Below are positions 1-5,137 of a DNA stretch of 12,569 nt, piece after piece. Under the pieces are notes generated by a model, which was given only the letters and a program-made list of their open reading frames with translations, had not been told where the DNA came from and did not search any database. Where the stretch lies: positions 1 to 12,569 of the forward strand of contig NZ_JAIFKJ010000535.1 of assembly GCF_019695415.1 (NCBI RefSeq), written 5' to 3'. The translations under genes and the position numbers were made by a program. The stretch's first letter is position 1. The number at the start of each line of letters is the position of its first letter. The stretch comes from Thiohalocapsa sp. GTDB lineage: Bacteria > Pseudomonadota > Gammaproteobacteria > Chromatiales > Chromatiaceae.

Positions 1-1306
1 GGCGGTGCCCCCACGCCTCGCGGTGGCCCGGGGGCGCGGCGTCGGGCTCGGCGAGCCGCAGGAGGCTGGCCTGGAGGTGGGACTCGGTGTGGAGAAGGAA
101 TGGCCCGGAGACGAGCGCCGCACGGCCGTGCTCCAGGCCGGAGAGAATCTCCACCGCCGCGCCGCGCGGCATGCCCGGCACCACGGCCACCGGCGGGAAA
201 CGGCCGCCGCCCAGCGCCAGCACCACGCTCTCGCGCTCGCCGGTGACGATCAGGGCCTGGCTGGGCACCTTCAGCACATCGCGCTTGGGGCCGCCGTAGA
301 TGACCACGTCGGCGAACATGTTGGGCTTGAGCGCGAGGTCCGGGTTGTCGAACACCAGGCGCACCTTGAGGGTCCGGGTGTCTGGATCGAGCTCCGGATA
401 TAGGTAGTCCACCTTGCCCTCCCAGGTGCGCCCCGGGCGGGCGGGGACGGTCATCTCCGCGGAGAGCCCTTCGCGCAGCCAGTCGATCTGGTGCTCGTAG
501 ATGTCCACCATGACCCAGACCTGACTCAGGTCGGCGATGGTGAACATCTCGCTCGTCTCGGTGACGTACATGCCGTCGCGGGCGGTCATTTGGGTGACGA
601 TGCCGTCAATGGGCGCGCGCACCGGGATGCGGTTTCGAGGCTCGCCGCTGCGCTCGATCTCCCGGATGATGTCGTCCGGCACGTCCAGCAGCCGGAGAAT
701 GTTCCGGGCCTTGTCCTCGCTGACCCGGCGCTGGGTGCCGCTTCGTTCCTGCGCCAGCAGGAAGTCGACCTGGGCGGACAGGATGTCCGGCGCGTACAGC
801 TCCGCCAGCCGCTGACCCGCTTGCACCGGCTCGCCCTCGGCGCGCAGGTCCAGTGACTCGATCCAGCCGTCGGCACGCGGATGCACATGGGCGAGCCTGG
901 TCTCGTCGTACTCGATGCGCCCGACCGTCTTGATGTACTTCCAGAGCGTGCCGCGCTCGGCCTTGGCGGTGCGCACGCCGAGGGTCTGGATGACCGCCGG
1001 CGTCAGCGCCACCTCCGGGCGCTTGCCCGTCATCGGATCCATCATCTTCTCCACCAGATCCATGCCGCAGATGGGACAATCGCCGGGCTCGTCCTTGATG
1101 ATGTTCGGGTGCATGGGGCAGACGTACTTGGGGTCCATGTGCTTGGCCGCGTGCTCCATGGCCGTGTCGTCCACCACAGCGGCGAGGTCTTCGCTCGGCG
1201 CGGAGGTGCCGTCGCACCCTGTCAGGATCAGCAAGGTCAGCGGTAACACCGCGACTAAACGGCCATCGTGGGCAGCGCTGGGGCGGCGCCGGTGGGTCGG
1301 GGACAT
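1..1306 (-). CDS. CusB/HlyD-family RND efflux periplasmic adaptor lipoprotein (partial, 3' end cut off by the window)
   Basis: Periplasmic adaptor (membrane fusion protein) of a heavy-metal RND efflux pump, linking the inner-membrane pump to an outer-membrane channel. About 435 residues are visible; the end lies beyond the window's left edge. The N-terminus is a lipoprotein signal with lipobox LTGC (Cys31) and Asp at +2, the inner-membrane retention signal, which fits an adaptor. Residues about 61-82 form a heavy-metal-binding domain with YVCPMHP and CPICGM, typical of CusB-type copper/silver adaptors. Barrel-sandwich and helical-hairpin segments follow (GRIEYDE, HPRADGWIE, APIDGIVTQM, VWVMVDIYEHQIDWL), then a beta-barrel segment (YPELDPDTRTLKVRL). 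The ATG is 8 bases downstream of a GGAGAG ribosome site. The small exported protein gene at 1388-1792 lies upstream. A cusA-like pump gene is expected beyond the left edge but is not visible. Metal specificity (Cu/Ag) is inferred from the domain. Confidence 0.93.
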   Translation of the reverse strand, partial: MSPTHRRRPSAAHDGRLVAVLPLTLLILTGCDGTSAPSEDLAAVVDDTAMEHAAKHMDPKYVCPMHPNIIKDEPGDCPICGMDLVEKMMDPMTGKRPEVALTPAVIQTLGVRTAKAERGTLWKYIKTVGRIEYDETRLAHVHPRADGWIESLDLRAEGEPVQAGQRLAELYAPDILSAQVDFLLAQERSGTQRRVSEDKARNILRLLDVPDDIIREIERSGEPRNRIPVRAPIDGIVTQMTARDGMYVTETSEMFTIADLSQVWVMVDIYEHQIDWLREGLSAEMTVPARPGRTWEGKVDYLYPELDPDTRTLKVRLVFDNPDLALKPNMFADVVIYGGPKRDVLKVPSQALIVTGERESVVLALGGGRFPPVAVVPGMPRGAAVEILSGLEHGRAALVSGPFLLHTESHLQASLLRLAEPDAAPPGHREAWGHR

Positions 1307-1325
1307 GTCTTGTGCTCTCCGGTTT

Positions 1326-1380
1326 GGGGCTGCGCAGCGTTGCGCAGGCCCCGTTCGAACGGGTGCCGGCAAGTGCCGGC
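1326..1380 (-). promoter_or_regulatory. Cluster of palindromes in the spacer between the exported-protein gene and the RND adaptor gene
   Basis: Three perfect or near-perfect inverted repeats fill most of the 81-base intercistronic gap. In transcript order they are GCCGGC-ACTT-GCCGGC (1380-1365), the 14-base palindrome CCCGTTCGAACGGG (1363-1350), and an 11-bp stem, one base bulged, made of GGGGC/GCCCC and TGCGCA/TGCGCA around a 4-base loop (1352-1326). The last two share bases 1350-1352, so they compete in part. The third hairpin ends 5 bases before the adaptor's GGAGAG ribosome site. No U-run follows, so a classical terminator is unlikely. A role in mRNA processing, partial attenuation or regulator binding is inference. 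Confidence 0.5.
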
Positions 1381-1387
1381 GGCTCGA

Positions 1388-1792
1388 TCAGCCGGAGATG
1401 GATCGCGGGGGGCGCAGCAGACCGTCCGGGCAGCGTGAGCTGAGGTGGATGGCCGGCGCCGGCGTTGGCGGCGCGGGTGCCGCGTGCGCGAGCAGCTGGG
1501 CCTGGACGCCGACGAGATGCCAGCCGCCGGCAACCTTGCCGAGGTTGCATTTCTGGCAGGGCTCGGCCGCTGCCGCGTCCGGCGTGTCGCCGCCGGCGGG
1601 GGTGACCGACGCCGCATCGCCCGATGCGGCCTGGGTCATGAAGCCGCTGAGGTGAGGGCAAGCGCCGGTGGCGGGCACCGACCCGTCAGGCTGGGCCTGG
1701 TGGATACAGCCGAGCGCATTCGCCGCAAACAGCTGCAGGTTCAGCAGCAGCACGCAGGCCACGGCGGCGAGATGTCGGCGGTTCTTGCCCAT
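1388..1792 (-). CDS. Small exported Cys-containing protein of the metal-efflux operon, hypothetical
   Basis: A 134-residue protein of unknown function. The N-terminus is a clear Sec signal peptide: MGKNRR, then a hydrophobic core (about residues 8-24) ending near AANALG. The mature part has five Cys (about 29, 45, 79, 82 and 120), including a CxxC pair (CQKC), several His, and an Ala/Pro-rich stretch. It ends near RPPRS, reminiscent of small exported proteins found beside copper-efflux genes, though I cannot assign a family. It lies upstream of and co-directional with the CusB-type adaptor, 81 bases away, so a periplasmic role in metal sensing, binding or delivery is inferred. ATG at 1792 gives a proper signal peptide, but no good ribosome site precedes it. 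An overlapping open frame on the plus strand is treated as a shadow. Confidence 0.72.
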   Translation of the reverse strand: MGKNRRHLAAVACVLLLNLQLFAANALGCIHQAQPDGSVPATGACPHLSGFMTQAASGDAASVTPAGGDTPDAAAAEPCQKCNLGKVAGGWHLVGVQAQLLAHAAPAPPTPAPAIHLSSRCPDGLLRPPRSISG

Positions 1793-1882
1793 GACGGCAA
1801 TGTGAATGCTTCGCGCCTGCTGTGCAAGTGCCGGTGACCAACCTCATCACAGCCAAGGCGCTGCGGCCCGTGGAGGTGGCGA

Positions 1883-2010
1883 ATCGATCCCCGCAAGGAA
1901 GCCGCTCCCACGCCGTGCGAGGCACTGTGGGAGCGGCATCCCTGCCGCGATGCTACAGGCCGCGTGCGCAGCCAGATCCATCGCGGGAAGGATGCCGCTC
2001 CCGCGGCAGG
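1883..2010. repeat. REP-like palindromic repeat cluster (three units, alternating orientation)
   Basis: Three related units share the core GCCGCTCCC. Unit A is at about 1883-1912, unit B is inverted at about 1927-1951, and unit C has A's orientation at about 1979-2008. A and B make a hairpin: GCCGCTCCCA (1901-1910) pairs with TGGGAGCGGC (1928-1937), with an inner GTGC/GCAC stem. B and C share a 13-base perfect inverted repeat, GGGAGCGGCATCC (1929-1941) with its complement at 1990-2002. B also has an internal stem GCGGCA-TCCC-TGCCGC, and C has CGCGGGA/TCCCGCG. This is the usual build of bacterial REP/BIME elements. The cluster abuts the stop of the permease gene, so it may stabilise or end that transcript. 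Confidence 0.75.
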
Positions 2011-2013
2011 CAC

Positions 2014-2817
2014 TCACTGCGCCGCTGTGCCGGCCTGCGCGCTCGGCGTAGCAGCCTCTTTCGCTTCGAAGCGCTCCCACAGCAAATGCGCCGACACCGC
2101 CAGCGACATCGCCACCAGCACCGGGCGCACCAGCCGGGCGCCGTGGCGCAGCACCAGGTGGGCGCCGAGCCAGCCGCCGATGAATTGCCCGACGGCCATG
2201 GACAGCGCCAGCGCCCACACCACGTGGCCGCCGGCGATGAACAGGAGCAGCGCCGCCAGGTTGCTGGTGAAATTGAGGAGCTTGGCATGGGCCGTGGCGC
2301 GCCGCAGGTTGTAACCCAGCAGCGCGACAAAACCCATCGCAAAGAAGGTCCCCGTGCCGGGGCCGAAGAAGCCGTCGTAGAAGCCGACACCGGCACCGAC
2401 GGTGAGCGCGAAGGTGGCGTCGCCGATGCGCCGGCGCGAATCCAGGTCCGACACCCGCGGCGAGAACAGGAAGTACAGCGCAAAGCCGATGAGCAGCACG
2501 GGCACCAGCCCCGCAAGCAGGTCCTTCGCCAGCACCTGCACCGCCAGCGCGCCGGCGGCGGCCCCGACGAAGGTGCAGCCCACGGCGAGGGCCGCCCCGC
2601 GCAGATCGATGGCCCCGGCGCGCACGAAGCGCGCCGTCGCCGCGAAGGAGCCAAACACCGACTGCGCCTTGTTGGTGGCGAGCGCCTGCACCGGCGTCAC
2701 GCCGGCCCACAGCAGCGCCGGCACCGTCAGCAGGCCGCCGCCGCCGGCCATGGCATCGATGCCGCCGGCCACCAGCGCAATGGCGAACAACACGAGCGCG
2801 AGCTCCAGCATGTCCAT
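2014..2817 (-). CDS. TSUP family (TauE/SafE, YfcA-like) inner-membrane permease
   Basis: A 267-residue polytopic membrane protein of the sulfite-exporter TauE/SafE (TSUP) family, which moves small anions, often organosulfur or sulfur compounds; the substrate here is unknown. The family signature is near the N-terminus (GGIDAMAGGGGLLTVPALL, then ALATNKAQSVFGS) and recurs as an internal duplication (GFYDGFFGPGTGTFFAMGF, then AKLLNFTSNLAAL). About eight hydrophobic segments are visible, the usual number and length. The frame is open far upstream, but that extension would overlap the HAD gene antisense and lacks membrane or family features. I chose ATG 2817 (MDMLELALV); ATG 2811 is an equal alternative. 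No strong ribosome site is visible. It is divergent from the HAD gene, and a REP cluster follows its stop. Confidence 0.92.
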   Translation of the reverse strand: MDMLELALVLFAIALVAGGIDAMAGGGGLLTVPALLWAGVTPVQALATNKAQSVFGSFAATARFVRAGAIDLRGAALAVGCTFVGAAAGALAVQVLAKDLLAGLVPVLLIGFALYFLFSPRVSDLDSRRRIGDATFALTVGAGVGFYDGFFGPGTGTFFAMGFVALLGYNLRRATAHAKLLNFTSNLAALLLFIAGGHVVWALALSMAVGQFIGGWLGAHLVLRHGARLVRPVLVAMSLAVSAHLLWERFEAKEAATPSAQAGTAAQ

Positions 2818-2824
2818 GGCTTTG

Positions 2825-3520
2825 ATGAAACCGACTGACGAACGGATGGGTACGGAGCTGCGCGAGCCCCCGGCGGCAATACGCTGGCGGCTCGTGATCT
2901 TCGACTTCGACGGCACCCTGGCGGACAGCTTTCCGTGGTTTGCGGAGGTGCTGAACGACGTGGCCGCGCGCTGGCGCTTCCGCCCGGTGGCCGAGGGGGA
3001 TACGGAGCGGCTGCGTGGAGCCAACGCCCGGGAGATCCTACGACATTTGCAGGTGCCCGGCTGGAAGGCGCCGCTGGTGGCCCGGGACCTGCGCCGGCGC
3101 ATGACTGCGGACATCCACCGCATCCAGGCCTTCCCGGGAGCCGAGGCCCTGCTCCTGCAGCTGCACGCCGCCGGGCTGACCCTGGCCATCGTCACCTCCA
3201 ACAGCGCCCACAACGTGCGGGCCGTGCTCGGGGCGCCGGCGCTGGGTGCTGTCCGCCACTTGCAGACGGGCGTCTCCATCCATGGCAAGGCTGCCCGGTT
3301 GAGGCGCCTGTTGCGGAGCGCCGGTGTGAACGCCGAGACAGCCGTCTATATTGGTGATGAGCTGCGTGACATCGAAGCGGCGCGGGCCGCCCGCATCACC
3401 GCGGCCGCGGTCACTTGGGGCTACAACCGGGCCGATGCGCTGCGCGGGGCGCAACCGGACTTGGTCTTCGAGCGCATTGAGGACCTCGCGTCCTGTCTCC
3501 TCGCGCGCAATCGCGCTTGA
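2825..3520 (+). CDS. HAD-superfamily hydrolase, phosphoglycolate-phosphatase-like
   Basis: A predicted cytosolic, Mg-dependent phosphatase of 231 residues; the substrate is unknown. All four HAD motifs are present: motif I DFDGT (Asp27 nucleophile, Asp29), motif II TSN (Thr124-Asn126), motif III Lys155 (HGKAARL), and motif IV GDELRD (Asp178, Asp182), followed by VTWGYN as in phosphoglycolate-phosphatase relatives. A helical cap lies between motifs I and II (about 35-105), starting SFPWFAEVLNDVA. The start is uncertain: ATG 2825 leaves 7 bases to the divergent permease start, and ATG 2846 (MGTELREPP) would drop seven residues. Neither has a good ribosome site, and the catalytic core begins only around residue 22. 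The upstream extension of this frame is antisense to the permease and was rejected. Confidence 0.88.
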   Translation: MKPTDERMGTELREPPAAIRWRLVIFDFDGTLADSFPWFAEVLNDVAARWRFRPVAEGDTERLRGANAREILRHLQVPGWKAPLVARDLRRRMTADIHRIQAFPGAEALLLQLHAAGLTLAIVTSNSAHNVRAVLGAPALGAVRHLQTGVSIHGKAARLRRLLRSAGVNAETAVYIGDELRDIEAARAARITAAAVTWGYNRADALRGAQPDLVFERIEDLASCLLARNRA

Positions 3521-3624
3521 GTCGTCGATGATTCGGACGCAGGCCGCGTTGTTGGTTGCAGCAGTGCTGGCGATGTCGAGCACACATCAGGTGCTGCGCA
3601 CGCGGTGACTTGGCGTGGATGCGC

Positions 3625-3849
3625 TTACAGCCAGCGCCCGAGGTGGACGCCCGTGTTTACGCTGACCGGTCCCAGATCGACACTCGGGCCGGCGATGCCG
3701 ACACTGCCGTAGATGCCGCCGCCGCTGCAGCCGGCGAGCAAAAGGCACAGGAGCGCGGCACAGCAGAAGCCGAAGCCGCGCAGCACAGAGCGCCGGCTGC
3801 AAGGGCCGGGGCGGGCACGGCAACCGGCGGAGAAAGTCTTGGCGGTCAT
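3625..3849 (-). CDS. Very small lipoprotein with twin-arginine leader, hypothetical
   Basis: A 74-residue precursor with lipobox LLLAGC (Cys41), giving a mature lipopeptide of only 34 residues, rich in Gly, Val and Ser and ending GRWL. The leader carries SRRSVLRGFGF before the hydrophobic stretch, close to the Tat consensus S/T-R-R-x-F-L-K. Start choice: ATG 3849 has GGAG nine bases upstream. ATG 3864 in the same frame (MetGluThrAsp extension, 79 residues) begins one base after the upstream gene's TAA but lacks its own site. It directly follows the VOC lipoprotein gene, so the two are probably co-translated. Its Gly/Val-rich tail resembles small lipoproteins I have seen described only as hypothetical. 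Function is not assignable. Confidence 0.7.
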   Translation of the reverse strand: MTAKTFSAGCRARPGPCSRRSVLRGFGFCCAALLCLLLAGCSGGGIYGSVGIAGPSVDLGPVSVNTGVHLGRWL

Positions 3850-3858
3850 GATGTCGGT

Positions 3859-3862
3859 CTCC
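3859..3862 (-). promoter_or_regulatory. Ribosome binding site deciding the start of the small lipoprotein
   Basis: GGAG on the minus strand, nine bases before ATG 3849. It lies inside the short extension that would be translated if ATG 3864 were used, which favours the shorter form. Confidence 0.5.
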
Positions 3863-3865
3863 ATG

Positions 3866-4798
3866 TTAGCGCGCGCTGGTGTCGGTGTTTGGGACCGAGT
3901 CCCAGCTCTGTACCAAGAAGCCCGCGCCCGTTGGGTCGTTCAGCATCGCCACCTCGCCGCCGAGGGGGTTCTCCCGCGCAGCTAAAAGCACCCGGCCGCC
4001 GAGTCGCTCGGCAGCGGCTGCGGTGGCGCTTGGATCGGCAACGCGCAGGTAGGCCATCCAGGTTTCTTTCATGTCGGCGACGGGCTTCGGACGCACACCG
4101 ACGCGCGGCTGACCATCGGCGACCAGATACTGATAGCCGCCCGAAGCCGCCGTACCGGTCTCGAATGCCGGCACCAGCTGTCGATAGAAGGCGAGCGCGG
4201 CATCCGGGTCTGCGGACCAGACCTCGTTCCACAGCCAAGTCCCAATGCTGGGCGGGCGATCAGGCGGGTCTGCCGTCCGCCCCTCGAGCAGCGTCACCAC
4301 CGCCCCCTGCGGGTCGCCGATGACAGCGACATGCCCGCGCTGGGGAATATCCAACGGCGCCTGGAATACCTCGCCGCCGGCGGCGCGTACCGTGGCCACG
4401 GCCGCATCCACATCCGCCACCGAGAGCACCGGAATCCAACGCGAGACATTGACGTCGGCGTCCATGCCCCGAGCGTCCACCAGCCCGCCGATGCCGCGGC
4501 CCTCGTGCTCGATCACCGTGTAGCTCTGCCCGGCACCCAGGTCCACGTCGCGGAAGGTCCAGCCAAACAGCTCACCGTAGAAACGCCGCGCCGCCGACGG
4601 ATCCTTCGTCAGCAGATCGTGCCACACCACCTTACCCGGCAGACGTGTGGTGCCGCCAGCGGTGTCGATCGGCGGGATGCGCGCCGGGTCGACAGTGCTG
4701 CAGCCGCTCATCGCCGCAACCGAGGCGAGAAGGGCCACCAGTACTCCGACCGAGAGGCCGATAGGACGCCGGCGTCGGCTGGCTCTGACATGCATCAT
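3866..4798 (-). CDS. Double-VOC-domain (glyoxalase/bleomycin-resistance fold) lipoprotein
   Basis: A 310-residue predicted envelope lipoprotein: basic n-region (RASRRRR), hydrophobic core, lipobox AMSGC with Cys33 and Ser at +2, suggesting outer-membrane sorting. Two VOC domains follow. The first (about 54-172) starts GKVVWHDLLTKDP, has RRFYGELFGW, and ends with DPQGAVVTLLEG. The second (about 186-298) starts GTWLWNEVWSADP, has ALAFYRQLVP, and ends with DPTGAGFLVQSW. The sequence style matches the two-domain Cfp30B/27-kDa-antigen-like VOC proteins, usually cytosolic. The first domain keeps His60 and Glu172 at possible metal-ligand positions; the second has Asn and no obvious matching Glu. No substrate can be named. 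ATG 4798 lies 11 bases after AGGAG (4814-4810); ATG 4795 is an alternative. The next gene starts within 1-16 bases of its TAA. Confidence 0.88.
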   Translation of the reverse strand: MMHVRASRRRRPIGLSVGVLVALLASVAAMSGCSTVDPARIPPIDTAGGTTRLPGKVVWHDLLTKDPSAARRFYGELFGWTFRDVDLGAGQSYTVIEHEGRGIGGLVDARGMDADVNVSRWIPVLSVADVDAAVATVRAAGGEVFQAPLDIPQRGHVAVIGDPQGAVVTLLEGRTADPPDRPPSIGTWLWNEVWSADPDAALAFYRQLVPAFETGTAASGGYQYLVADGQPRVGVRPKPVADMKETWMAYLRVADPSATAAAAERLGGRVLLAARENPLGGEVAMLNDPTGAGFLVQSWDSVPNTDTSAR

Positions 4799-5137
4799 GG
4801 GCTGTGCTGCTCCTGCTGTGCTGATTGCAGACTCACGGCTTCTACCAGCTCAGGCGGTGCATGTCATGCGCTGCCTGGCGGCATGAAGCTTGATGTCAGC
4901 AGTTCGTGGACAGAAGCGGGAGGAGCCCATGACCATACCGGCGATTGATCCCGCACGGCATCGATGGGATTCCGGCGCGGCGGCAGAGGCGAATCGCGGT
5001 ATTTGAGACGCTTCAGGGCTTTGCTGACCGGCTGCTCGCCGCGGCCGTCGGCGGATTCTGCGGCTTCCTGGACGGTGCGCCGCGGCAGGCGTTCAACTGA
5101 ACGGCTCCGAGATGCTTGGGTGCACGATCGGTACGCC
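4799..5137. other. 339-base gap without a recognisable gene
   Basis: It lies between the hrpB stop and the VOC lipoprotein start, so it must hold the latter's promoter and ribosome site (AGGAG at 4810-4814). I see no convincing -35/-10 pair. On the minus strand a frame stays open for 92 codons (5142 to 4867, stop at 4866-4864) with coding-like third-position GC in its first two thirds, but it has no start codon near its beginning and no recognisable motif. A short plus-strand frame (4964-5146) is judged to be its shadow. It may be a decayed gene end or plain spacer. Confidence 0.45.

Noticed and set aside
606..1661. A 351-codon minus-strand frame across the adaptor gene and the small exported protein
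   Set aside because: It is Arg/Gly/Pro-rich, and both real genes with signal peptides and motifs lie in other frames.
2402..2824. N-terminal extension of the HAD frame into the permease gene
   Set aside because: It is low-complexity Ser/Ala/Arg sequence antisense to the permease; HAD motif I is close to the chosen start.
2818..3288. N-terminal extension of the permease frame
   Set aside because: It lies antisense to the HAD gene; the TSUP family begins at MDMLELALV and the extension lacks family or membrane features.
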